Shown piece by piece: positions 11,447-21,752 of a stretch of DNA of 64,000 bases. The DNA comes from Aricia agestis. Lineage: Eukaryota; Arthropoda; Insecta; Lepidoptera; Lycaenidae. The notes below the pieces were generated by a model that saw only the letters and a list, made by a program, of their open reading frames with translations, had not been told where the DNA came from and did no database searches. Made by a program: the position numbers and the translations under genes. Numbering within the stretch: the first letter of the stretch is position 1; the number at the start of each line of letters is the position of its first letter. The stretch is taken from contig NC_056413.1 in the NCBI RefSeq assembly GCF_905147365.1, positions 3,116,501 through 3,180,500 of the forward strand, given 5' to 3'.

Positions 11447-14400
11447 ATGTTCAATATGTTTCATAGTAAATTTAGTGTCTTCCTAGCTGTATTCCTCTCT
11501 GGGGAGTTAGCTTCGGCAGCATTGCGTAAGTATTTTAAAAGTTTCTAACGTTAAGGAAAATATATATTGGGTTTTTGCATTCGCCGCGTCATATTATTAA
11601 AGGAAAAAAAATATGGAAAAAAATATTTTATGGCTATAATTAACTAGTATTAGCATTTGTAAACATGGTATCTCCTTAGCTAAAGGGGATATTTGGATTG
11701 ATAGAGTTTTCTTACGTACGTGTCAATAATATTATCACTGAAATGTGTTCACGCTAGTCGGCAGCTCCAGCATAGACGGTAAACGAAAATTTTGTCCTAC
11801 GTTTAACCATATTTCTGTAAATATTCTGATATGACGTGTGCTACCAATGATATTCTATGTTACTAACGTAACTAGATTGGAAGTTTACGGTAGCAACGCG
11901 TTGCCACTTCGAAGATGCCTGCAGGCATATCTCACATACATAATGACATAACGATATATGACTTGACATTGTCTTTTGAACAAAAAAGTGGTTACGCATT
12001 TCTGAGAATCTTTTGTAAGACATTGCTACTCTATTGTGTGCTACATGTTGGATTTTGTCAGATTATTTACTGCCTGCCTAGCACACGCCAACGAGATATC
12101 TCACTCTCGAGATAATTAAAAACTACTCGTCTCATAATGTCAAAATTTTGACATTATCTCGACAAAATTCTATAAAAATGTGTTATTTCGATGATCTACG
12201 CGAGAAAAAATGTTTGTCATGCAGGGTCAAAAGAGATGAAGAGACAAACCATCAAACATTGATAAATCATGTAGTCACTCTATATCTCCTTGGCGTATGC
12301 TAGGCAGGCAGATGTGCTAGTAGCGCCCACTGCTCCGCTAAAATCGCTATTGACAACAACGTCATTATATTACCTATATTTGTTCGAGGCAATAATAGGT
12401 ACAGATTATTATTGCAGTAAAAAAAAAAGGATCGCAATACTAATATTACATGCAATTCCTTAGTGGTAGAAAAACGACATTATGTTAGAGGGATACTGGT
12501 TCTGAGCAATCTGCAGGTAGTTTCAGAGCATGCTTTACAACTATAATTTAGTCGAGTTATACAGCTTTAGCTACTTGGGTGGTTTTAAAGTGCTTTGTAC
12601 ATTTTAGCGAGTTATCTAAAGGTGTGTAAGCGGGACCAGGACACCATCAACGAATGCGTCCTGAACCGCATAGAGGAGCTGCATCCGTACCTGCTGAAGG
12701 GCATCCCGGAACTGAACGTGCCCAGCATCGACCCCTTTACATTAGAAGAGGTAAAATAGGAACGGGACTTCCGTTTTCTTCTTCTTTTCTTTTGTCCATT
12801 CTTTCTTTCTCTTATGAGAGATGACAAAAGGGAAGGGTTCTTATTATATACATGATGTTTATAATTATTTAACCTTGTCACAATGATGGATGGATGGATA
12901 AAATATGAAAAACGTTCATAATCGGTGACGAGTTTGTTCATTGTAGTTCTACGTAGCTGCGTTATAGTATTTATTTTCTAATTATTATTATTCTGCTCCC
13001 AGTTTTAATTTTCATAATAACACCATCGATATAAAGACTTTTCAGTAATGTTAATATTATAATAACTAGCTATTTGATCGAGCTTTGCTCGGTATTCGAT
13101 AAACCACGAATAAAATGACATTTTCTAAAAATGATTCCTAGCTAGATCGATTTATCGCCCCCGAAACCCCATATATACTAAATTTCATGAAAATCGTTGG
13201 AGCCGATGCCGAGATTCCAATTATATCATATATTTTTTTATGAAATAGGGGGCAAACGAGCAAACGGGTCACCTGATGGAAAGCAACTTCCGTCGCCCAT
13301 GGACACTCGCAGCATCAGAAGAGCTGCAGGTGCGTTGCCGGCCTTTTAAGAGGGAATAGGGTAATAGGGGAGGGTAGGGAAGGAAAGGGAAGGGAATAGG
13401 GGAGGGTTGGGAAGGAAAGGGAAGGGAATAGGGGAGGGTAGGGAAGGGAATAGGGTAGGGGATTGGGCCTCCGGTAAACTCACTCACTCGGCGAAACACA
13501 GCGCAAGCGCTGTTTCACACCGGTTTTCTGTGAGAACGTGGTATTTCTCCGGTCGAGCCGGCCCATTCGTGCCGAAGCAGGGCTCTCCCACGTATAAAAT
13601 AGATAATATATTATACAGTTATATATACAAGAATTGCTCGTTTAAAGATATAAGATATTATAACTTAGAAAATGTCACACTCATATAAAACTGAAGAGCA
13701 TCAGGAAAGGTTGACCAGAAAATCAACTTAATTGACTGGATTTTATTTAATTCATTCAACGAAGCGCGGATTGGTATTTACACAATGCACAACGGTCGTA
13801 TTTCCTTACAATACGATATTTACTAGGTACTTCCTTAAATATTGTCTGTATGTTTATTGAAACTCTTGTCATTTCAGGTAAAAGCAGTGAAGGGCCAGCT
13901 AGAAGCTTTGCATGTCGTTCTTAAAAATGTGGAAGTGTACGGCATGAGCAGATACCACATAGAGAGTGTAGAGTATGTATTGTAACAGCTTTAATTTAAC
14001 ACCTCCTTAAAGCTTAGGCCAAACCTACGCGACCAGGCGACTGCGAAGCGGAGCGTCAAGTTGTCAAATGTGTTTTTTGTATACAAAAGCGTCAAGTTGT
14101 CAAATGTGTTTTTTGTATACAAAATGATCCTATAAGGGTTCCGTTTTTTCCTTTTGAGGTACGGAACCCTAAAAACACATTTGACAACTTGACGCTCCGC
14201 TTCGCAGTCGCCTGGTCGCGTAGGTTTGGCCTAAGCTTTAACGATCAAATAAAGCGAGTTTATATTATAATGTTACTAGACGACGACCGCAACTCCTTTG
14301 CACCAAAATTCGTTTATCGCGCGGGAACCGTACATTTTGCAGAGATAAAAAGTATCCAATGTCCTTTCCTGGGACATAATTCATTTTGGTATGGAGATAC

Positions 14401-17400
14401 TCAAAGTATCTCCATACCAAATTTCAGGATATTCGGTTCAGCGGTTTGTGCGTGAAGAGGTAACAGACAGACACACTTTCGCATTTAAAGGGATTTCCAA
14501 TAGGGACTTGACAATTTTGGACTTAGTTTGTGGACGCACCCTTTCACTAATCGAACTGTCACTGTTAGTTTATTCTGATTTCTGTAGACCTTCGAATAAC
14601 AAAAACTATTTATTATTCGTAGCTGTAGACATAACATTTTTATAATGGTGAAGTACACGAACGAACAACGTCTGCAAATCTTAAAAATTTACTACAGAAA
14701 TTCGAAGTCGGTAGGAGCGTTAACTCCGATTTTGATAGTAATTCTCGCCCTTGTAGACAGGCAGATTGGCCATGATTATGGATTATTTTTGGCCCGAATT
14801 AGAAGATTAAAGATATGGACTTGGACATCATGAGGTTTCAAAAGGACGGTGCCACGAGCCACACAGCACACGTTACAATCGATTTATTGAAGAGTAAGTT
14901 TGATGAGCGTGTTATGTCAAAAAATGGACTCGATTGATTCGTGCGATTTAACACCTTCAGGTAGCCAAAATGTGTGACCGAGTAATTGAAAATTGGGTTC
15001 AACGAATCACCGCTGCAAACGTGCCTGCGGTGGCTATATTATGAGCGAAGTAAAATGTTTTCATTGTGCTTCAATCCGATACTAAAATTTTTGAAATATC
15101 CCAAATGGTTTTAATTTTATTTTGAAAAAAAAAAAGTTGTAAGGTCTTTATTGGAAAACCCCTTATAATATTAGTATGGAAGTATCGATTAATTATACCA
15201 TTGCATTATACAATAAATCGTCTTAAAATAGAGAATGGTTAAACTTTTTTGTCGACAATAATAATATTTAATAACCTACTTAATAACCAAACCTTATATA
15301 ACTAAACGTTTTAACACGTGTAAACATGCAAAACTAGAATAGCAAGAAAATTTATAAAAATATTCCAGGCAACCTAATTTAAGTTGTCTAGAGACTTCTT
15401 ATTGTATGCAAAATTTGTGCAGTAATTTAATAAGCTATTCATTTATGCATATTATCAAGATAAAGACGTAGACGTGGGATTTAGACGTGGGAGATCCATG
15501 CTTTGGCACGAATGGGCCGGCTCGACCGGAGAAATACCACGATCTCACAGAAACACAGCGCTTGCGCTGTGTTTCGCCGAGTGAGTGAGTTTACCGCAGG
15601 CCCAATCCCCTACCCTATTCCCTTCCCTACCCTCTCCTATTCCCTTCCCTTTCCATCCCTACCCTCCCCTATTACCCTATTCCCTCTTTAAAGGCAGGCA
15701 ACGCACCTGCTGCTCTTCTGATGCTGCGAGTGTCCATGGGTGACGGAAGTTGCTTTCCATCAGGTGACCCGTTTGCTCGTTTGCCCCCTTATTTCATAAA
15801 AAAAAGTAGAAACATGTATTAATCTACGATTGTCTATATCGCTTGTAAAGGAGCTTCTTCACGTTGTTGATTCCAACTATGATTGGGACTGACTACCACG
15901 CACAAACAACGTTGATTGTGGGCAATTAAACAAGAATTATGTGCTCCTCTACACGTTGGCAGTCGCGTATTGGTCCATCATAAGTCACAGGCCTCAACAC
16001 AAAACATTCTGATATCATATTAAGTCAGTGCCGTAAATAGCCTTTTTGCGCCCTGTGCGAGCTTCTATAACTGCGCCCTTGTTTTTTTTTAGATATTATA
16101 GGTACCCAGAGCAAAATATGACTATTACAACCACCAAAAGACCAATTACAATAGTAGTAGGTAGTAGTAGTTTTTTTAAAGAACTGATGTGGGCAAACAA
16201 GCAGACGAGCCATGTGATGTTAAGTGGGCCCTTCGTCTGTTACGACTTACAAGTATACCACCCACATTGTGCAGCACTAAGGGCGCAGTGGGAACTTATC
16301 GGCAAACTGAAAAAATAATAGTCCTGCCTGGTCTGGCCATTCTTGCGCCCCCCAGAGTCTACGTCCTGTGCCTGGGCACCGGTGGCACCGCCCTATTTAC
16401 GGCATTGTATTAAGTCTTATTCTCAAATTGCCGAATTCTGTCCGTAGCGGTCATTGAGCCACTGTCAAAAAACTTTTCATATTTCGTCGTTTTTCATACA
16501 AACCGCGATTGACAATGAAGTCTAAGCCAGCCCCTAGACGATCAATAGTATTGTGCAATATCACGCTTCAATTTTATTGAACAGTTTTATTTTGACTATT
16601 AGATTAAGGCGCGCTATGTTCAATATCAACCCTAGACGGTCAATAATATAACGCAATACGTGATATAATAATAAATAAAATAGCTCGTCTAGGCGGGGTA
16701 AGGGCAATATCGTATTTTGCATAGTTATAAGACTATGTCTTTATAAGACTTAGAATAACTAGAATAACTGTGTCTTTATAAGAGTTAATTTTTTTTTGGC
16801 AACTGCTGTTCTATTTCAACCTTTCTTCTGATTAATTTCGTTGCGGGTCCCAAGACAGATTTAGCTTGTCCCTCGGGCACCACTGAGATCATATCAAAGG
16901 GTTTTCGTGGTTCGTGTTGATCCTAGCAACACAGGAGTTGCAGTGGTGGAAATGTGTTGTGGCCGGTGGGCCATTTGCCCGTTTAAAAAAAAAGTTAAAT
17001 TTAAATACGTTGCATTTTTCATATTATGGCTCCTAGACTAGCAAGGTCAATGACCGCTTGTGCCAACATAAATTATTTTGACTATAACTCATGTGAATTT
17101 TTCGATGTAACGATAATAATAGAACTTTTTATTCTCAGTGTGGATCTGGATGCAATGGAGATCAAGGTCAAACTGAGCATTCCGGAGTTAGATGTAATGG
17201 GACAGTTTTCAGCCGACGCACAGATATTAGCTGTCCCTATCAAGGGAGAAGGTCCCTTTACTGCTAATATAAGTGAGTATGAACTACATGACTAGTAATG
17301 GTTCCACTAGTAATGTACTATAGTTGATTCCTAGGCAGATGGGGAACCTACGCAATTTGGTCGCGTTACGTCAAACCCAGCCTTTGTGAAAATTGACATG

Positions 17401-18909
17401 ATCCGACCAAATGACCAAATTACGCGTAGGTCTGTCAACTGCCTAAGAATCAAAGGATGGTTCATGGTACATAAAATAATGGTAAAATAATAATTATTAT
17501 AAATACGAAATTGTGTTTGTCTTTACAAGCCGTTGAGTAAGTCCTTTAATAAGTCGATGGACTAATTTATATGGGTATGCTTATACTTTACTGCCGCATA
17601 ATGTACAGTTTCGGCGTAGCTTCTACGAGAACGAAGTTGCGGGCTACTAAATTAAAAGCTATGCATGTGGTTGTAAAGATGCCATTATGCTTATATTTAT
17701 AATTTATATAATCTAGGTAACCTATGTAATAGCAATAGCATATATTACTGTTAATAACGTTTAACTATTATAATGTTTTCACGCTAGAAGAGCACCAGCA
17801 TAGACGGTAAACAAAAAGTTCGACAACGTTTTTGTCAATATTCTGACACGAAGTGTGCAAAATGTCGGATTTTGGTCAGATTATTTGCCAGCCTACTAGC
17901 GCTCTCTGCTCCAATCTTTGCGTAATATTCCTTATTTCACCTTCAATACCCGTGGGTCATCATTCCATATGAAAATTCCCAATCTCCTTTTCCAGCTCAC
18001 TGTGACATAACAGCCAAGTTGAAGTTTACGTTGGAGAAGCGCGACGAGCAGGACTACGTGAAGTTCACGTCGTGCGACATCAAACTACGGCTCAAAGACT
18101 ACCACTTCACCATATCTGGGCTATTTGGGGAACTCGGTATGTACCATAATTACTAAAATACCGTCATTTGGTCGGATTATGTCAATAAATAATGCCACGA
18201 ATAATAAAAACTAAGGAAGAGTAACTGAGTTAAAAAATTTGTCCACGAGTCTACAAAATGTGACCCGAATACATGCATACTTTATGCATGTATTCGGTAC
18301 ACAATTTTGTGTAAATAAGTGACAATTAATGTCTACGGCTTTATTTCGGGAGTGTTAGTGTTTCGTTGCTATTGCCATATTTTAGTGTGCGGAAAGGAAC
18401 CAAATTCAAAATACGGTTGAAGTATGGGAGTTACGTTTCCTTAATTTTTTATTATTCATAGATATAATGCAGTGGAGGCTAGACTGCAAGATGCGGTCCA
18501 TCTATGCAGGCCGGTCATAAAGTTTGTCGTCTGAAAGATAATATTATTCTCAGTGATTATATTCGAAATTCAATAAAAATTACATGATGCGGCTCTCTAA
18601 TATTCCTTTTTTACATGACGTTTCTTACGCCGGTTCTTTTATCGGATTACTTCCTGAATCGGTGCTAGTTTAATAAGTACTTAGTTAGGAGTTCTTAAAA
18701 ACATTCGATACAAAATTATTCAGAAATAAAACTATTTTCATTTCATTCCAGGAGACGTAGCGCAGAAGGTGATATATGAGAACAAACGTGAACTTCTGTA
18801 CATCCTCACACCATACATAGAGAACACTATCAGCCATGCCGTCGTGTTGGACAACGCCAACCGCATCGCTTCTTCGGCTACTTACGACGAGTTGCTGCCG
18901 CTACCTTAA
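11447..18909 (+). CDS. Takeout/JHBP-family protein, gene C
   Basis: Six exons: 11447-11525, 12608-12750, 13878-13972, 17139-17272, 17996-18136, 18752-18909 (249 codons plus TAA). Phases match B and D exactly. The signal peptide runs from MFNMFHSKF to ELASA; an internal ATG at 11456 is a second possible start. Exon 2 has the Cys pair (VCKRDQDTINECV) and the motif KGIPELNVPSIDP. Exon 4 has AVPIKGEGPFTANI. Exon 5 keeps two cysteines (HCDIT and TSCDI), as in gene A, so a second disulphide is possible. The protein ends ATYDELLPLP. A secreted carrier of a hydrophobic ligand is the family role; the ligand is unknown. Intron 3 (3.2 kb) is packed with nested transposons. Poly(A) signal AATAAA is at 19234-19239. 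Confidence 0.93.
11740..12380 (+). repeat. Family-M repeat split by a foldback element
   Basis: Left part contains CAGCATAGACGGTAAACGA; right part resumes ATGTGCTAGTAGCGCCCACT. The break holds the foldback at 12070-12311. Intron 1 of gene C. Confidence 0.6.
12070..12311. mobile_element. Foldback MITE with CTGCCTGCCTAGCA ends
   Basis: Arms of about 30 bp (CTGCCTGCCTAGCACACGCC ... GGCGTATGCTAGGCAGGCAG) enclose about 180 bp. Inserted in a family-M repeat, whose continuous form can be read at 17775-17935. Confidence 0.75.
13066..13655 (-). mobile_element. Helitron-like element H3, complete, carrying a SINE
   Basis: Read on the minus strand it starts TCTTATATCTTTAAACGAGC and ends with the hairpin CCGAGCAAAGCTCG, then CTAG. 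It lies between A (13065) and T (13656), the Helitron A^T target. The hairpin about a dozen bases before CTAG is the family's 3' hallmark. The SINE at 13233-13598 is inserted inside. There is no Rep/helicase, so it is non-autonomous. Intron 2 of gene C. Confidence 0.8.
13233..13598 (-). mobile_element. SINE-like element S1, copy 1
   Basis: Head ACGTGGGAGAGCC (here CTCTCCCACGT on the plus strand), CCCTACCCT-type pyrimidine middle, and a 3' end matching the LINE remnant at 29485-29948, with an A-rich tail. Inserted into Helitron H3. Confidence 0.85.
14011..14237. mobile_element. TTAA-flanked foldback element (piggyBac-like MITE)
   Basis: Near-perfect arms of about 65 bp start AGCTTAGGCCAAACCTACGC and end with the complement. 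TTAA sits on each side (14007-14010 and 14238-14241), the target duplication of piggyBac elements. The core has a tandem copy of GCGTCAAGTTGTCAAATGTG and a scrap of family-G repeat. No transposase. Confidence 0.8.
14385..14421. other. Perfect 17-bp hairpin created inside a Helitron copy
   Basis: TTTGGTATGGAGATACT, loop CAA, then the complement. Other copies of this Helitron have only one arm at this site, preceded by CCCGGGACT, so the left arm is a local inverted duplication. Confidence 0.85.
14488..15163 (+). mobile_element. Deleted mariner/Tc1-superfamily transposon
   Basis: Inverted ends AAGGGATTTCCAATAGGGAC and (complement) AGGGGTTTTCCAATAAAGAC with TA on both sides. It contains two transposase scraps: MVKYTNEQRLQILKIYYRNS near 14645 (N-terminal DNA-binding helix) and MRFQKDGATSHTAHVTIDLL near 14830 (catalytic-domain block with the conserved QKDGAT-type Asp). 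Large internal deletions and frame breaks make it dead. Confidence 0.8.
15481..15806 (+). mobile_element. SINE-like element S1, copy 2
   Basis: Head GACGTGGGAGATCCATGC, pyrimidine-rich middle and LINE-like end with a poly(A) tail. Intron 3 of gene C. Confidence 0.85.
16026..16409. repeat. Foldback repeat with GTGCCGTAAATAG ends
   Basis: GTGCCGTAAATAG at the left is mirrored by CTATTTACGGCATTG at the right. The centre holds a degenerate GGGCAAACAAGCAGACGAGC segment. Intron 3 of gene C; the rest, to 17138, shows nothing recognisable. Confidence 0.5.
17324..17453. mobile_element. Foldback MITE, TTGATTCCTAGGCAG family
   Basis: Left end TTGATTCCTAGGCAG, right end CTGCCTAAGAATCAA. Other copies: 35514, 43403, 59327. 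Intron 4 of gene C. Confidence 0.75.
17775..17935 (+). repeat. Dispersed repeat, family M (uninterrupted copy)
   Basis: CACCAGCATAGACGGTAAAC to GCGCTCTCTGCTCC. It serves as the reference for the interrupted copies at 11740 and 29385. Confidence 0.6.
18265..18297. other. Perfect 15-bp hairpin, 3-nt loop
   Basis: CCGAATACATGCATA, loop CTT, then the exact complement. Intron 5 of gene C. Confidence 0.85.
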
Positions 18910-19039
18910 CTTTATCATAGTAATTAGTTACTAGAGGTCACCCGGCGGACTTTGTATCACAATACACATCCCTACTAATACATATAAATCTTCTCTAGAC
19001 ATCCATGAATATTTTATGACTAATATTAGCTTTTAGCCT

Positions 19040-19250
19040 AAAAGGCTTAAAGGAAAATGGGCAGACCTCTGAAACGATGGTAAGATAAAATGGTACTAAT
19101 CGATGGCAAAATGTGGACGAGAGTGGCATGCCATAGAAGTGAGTGGAAGATGTGAGGGGCAGGCCTTTGCCAAGAGGCACACAGAGACAGAGACCGCACT
19201 ACCGAATAACATTTGAATTTGTAATGTTTATAAAATAAATGTATTCTTGT
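19040..19250 (+). mobile_element. LINE 3'-end remnant
   Basis: The degraded frame reads GRPLKRW, then DKMVLIDGKMWTRVACHR, then SEWKM, matching the usual C-terminal end of RTE-type LINE ORFs. It follows gene C and contains or abuts its poly(A) signal. Confidence 0.5.
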
Positions 19251-19474
19251 TCTGAATAAAAACTAATAAAAAAGCTAATAAATTTAGTTAAGTATAAAGA
19301 TTTCTTACGTTTTGGAGGGAGCAGCTGCCTTTCCTGTTATAGCCCTCGAATAGCGCTCGATCATGTTACGACGTAAGCTTTTTTATCTGCGACAAATCTT
19401 GAAAGTGGTAGCTAACAGAGATAGAAAGGATTTCATACAATATGGATTGTTCTATTTGGAGGGGGTGTTCCATG

Positions 19475-19797
19475 TATTCGTGGGTAAGCCATGCTTCGGC
19501 ACGAATGGGCCGGCTCGACCGGAGAAACACCACGTTCTTACAGAAAACCGGCGTGAAACAGCGCTTGCGCTGTGTTTTTCTCCGAGTGAGTGAGTTTACC
19601 GGAGGCTCAATCCCCTACCCTATTCCCTTCCCTACCCTCCCCTATTCCCTTCCCTTCGCATCCCTACCCTCCTCTATTCCCTCTTAAAAGGCCGGCAACG
19701 CACCTCCAGCTCTTCTGATGCTGCGAGTGTCCATGGGCAACGGAAGTTGCTTTCCATCAGGTGACCCGTTTGCTCGTTAGCCCCCTTATTTCATAAA
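19475..19797 (+). mobile_element. SINE-like element S1, copy 3
   Basis: Complete head-to-tail copy, followed directly by copy 4 in the same orientation. Confidence 0.85.
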
Positions 19798-19802
19798 ATT
19801 TA

Positions 19803-20129
19803 TACGTGGGAGAGCCATGCTTCGGCACGAATGGGCCGGCTCGACCGGAGAAATACCACGTTCTCACAGAAATCCGGCGTGAAACAGCGCTTGCGCTGTG
19901 TTTCGCCGAGTGAGTGAGTTTACCGGAGGCCCAATCCCCTACCCTATTGCCTTACCTACTATCCCCTATTCCCTTTCCTACCCTCCCCTATTACCCTATT
20001 CCCTCTTAAAAGGCCGGTAACGCACTTGTAGCTCTACTGATGCTGCGAATGTCCATGGGCGACGGAAGTTGCTTTCCATCAGGTGACCCACTTGCTCGTT
20101 TGCCCCCTTATTTCATAAAAAAAATAAAA
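19803..20129 (+). mobile_element. SINE-like element S1, copy 4 (tandem with copy 3)
   Basis: ACGTGGGAGAGCC begins within a few bases of copy 3's A-tail (CATAAAATTT). Tail ends in a run of A. Confidence 0.85.
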
Positions 20130-20167
20130 AGAAATAAAAAATAGGACAATGTTACTCTTAAATTATA

Positions 20168-20388
20168 CAGTGTGTAACAAAAACTAGTGATATAATACTT
20201 TAGGGTGTGTATATGTTCCTTGTAGAGAGCTCACTGTGAAAGTAGCAGCTCTGAAAGACAAACATTTTTTCACTTTTGTATGGGCAAGGGCCCGAGCGTC
20301 ACGACAGCGCTGCTACTTTCACAGTGAACTCTCTACAAGGAACACATACACACCCTAAAGTATTATCACTTGTTTTTGTTACACTCTG
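20168..20388. mobile_element. Mariner-type MITE (CAGTGTGTAACA end)
   Basis: CAGTGTGTAACAAAAACTAG at the left, complement ending ACACTCTG at the right, TA on both sides. Confidence 0.8.
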
Positions 20389-21028
20389 TATAACTATTAA
20401 CCTACCAATATACAAAAAATAAGCTGGTTAGGGTTCCGGCTTAGGGCGCCGTAGTCAACCAAGTTTTGTTGATTATTTTTTGTTGATTTTGTTGATAAAT
20501 ACAAGTTTGGGGGCTTAGGCGCTGTTTTAAGAACTGAAAGCATATGCTACTATGCAAATTACATTCATCATCATTACCACGTCAGGGTCACCAATGTCAC
20601 CAAAATTAAACATTACAAATTCAGCCTTAACTCCAGAGCGTAAGGCACACATTTGACATTACTTCTGAGAACTAAGCTGCTTCGATAAAGTAACATGCAT
20701 GTCTCACTTCCATACAAAGTAATACAAACTGAGCGAAATTAATACTCCTATTTCACAGTTAATATTTATAATTTTATATTAATAAGTTAGCATTTAGCAA
20801 CTTTTCATTTTTATTCATTTACAATGGGCATTGTCCAAAAAAATCACATCACAAAAAAAAAAGTACTTTTTTTTCGTTAAAATAGGGTATTTTAAGAATA
20901 TAAATTAAATAATTTTGAAATTCATTGGCTAGTTTTTTTCAATAAATTTTTAAAGTTTCGCTCTGACGTCATCATCGGCAGCCAATTGACCTCTGCAGTA
21001 TGTTTTTTTTCTTTCAATCTTATTTATA

Positions 21029-21184
21029 ATGGCTGGTTTGTCAAATGCAAGTTCTCATTATGTGAAAGCTGATACGAGAAGATTGCCAAAAGTTCGAAAC
21101 GTAATGTTGGTCGAATTTATTGCTAATTTAACGCCATTGAAGGTCAAACAAAGGTTAAACATATTTGTTCAAAAATATGTTTAA
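21029..21184 (+). pseudogene. Short N-terminal coding remnant, 51 codons
   Basis: ATG frame beginning MAGLSNASSHYVKADTRRLP, closed by TAA where a 20-bp inverted repeat (21147-21192) begins to copy the sequence backwards. It reads like the start of a repeat-borne insect protein I cannot name with certainty. Not supported as a working gene. Confidence 0.3.
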
Positions 21185-21192
21185 CCTTTGTT
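21147..21192. other. Perfect 20-bp hairpin
   Basis: AACAAAGGTTAAACATATTT, loop GTTCAA, exact complement. It truncates the small frame at 21029. Confidence 0.8.
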
Positions 21193-21469
21193 GACAACTA
21201 ATGGGTATTTTTTTCGTTTATATACAGAAAGAAAAACGATCACTGACCTTATTCCTCGAAATGTTTTTGTAATGAGCGAAATTTAAAAGACAATCCCCAT
21301 TATAGGAAACATTTGTTTTTGTAGATGGAATATTATAAATTATAATTTATTACATTTTGTTTTTTTTTGTTTTCTTGTAAAAAAAACCCGTAGCAAGGAA
21401 TATAAAATCTGTCACCCATATCATCTTAAAACGCACAAACTAATGTTACGAAGCTCATCATCTTGGCCT

Positions 21470-21735
21470 TGTTATGTGCGATGCCACACGTGACACGACG
21501 CAGTGCGGCGCCGCGCCGCACCGCAGTCCGCAGGTCATTCGGACTACCGACTTGGTGTCGGTAGTCCGTACGGTGAGTGCGGTGCCGCAACGTCTTGCAG
21601 TACCGTATCAGAGATGGACTCGAGCTCCACCAATACATACACCCCTCCCCGCCTCGTCTCGATTCCGGTGCGCGTGCAGCGCGGTGCAGCGTAGGAGCGC
21701 ACCGGACGGCGCCGTGTGCCATAGCCCATGCCATA
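21470..21735. repeat. GC-rich palindromic island
   Basis: About 265 bp far richer in G+C than the flanking DNA, with GCGGCGCCGCGCCGC and the hairpin GGACTACCGAC-TTGGT-GTCGGTAGTCC at 21541-21567. Open frames cross it on both strands only because GC-rich DNA lacks stops. It ends close to the Helitron at 21753. Confidence 0.6.
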
Positions 21736-21752
21736 CCTTTTTATATTATGTA

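Larger units (their letters stand above)
14276..15180 (-). mobile_element. Helitron-like element H1 split by a mariner element
   Basis: On the minus strand it begins TCCATACTAATATTA and ends with CTAG (plus 14276-14279, preceded by A). Order of blocks as in 22795-22990. The element at 14488-15163 interrupts it. A hairpin at 14385-14421 is an extra inverted copy of its own sequence. Confidence 0.7.
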
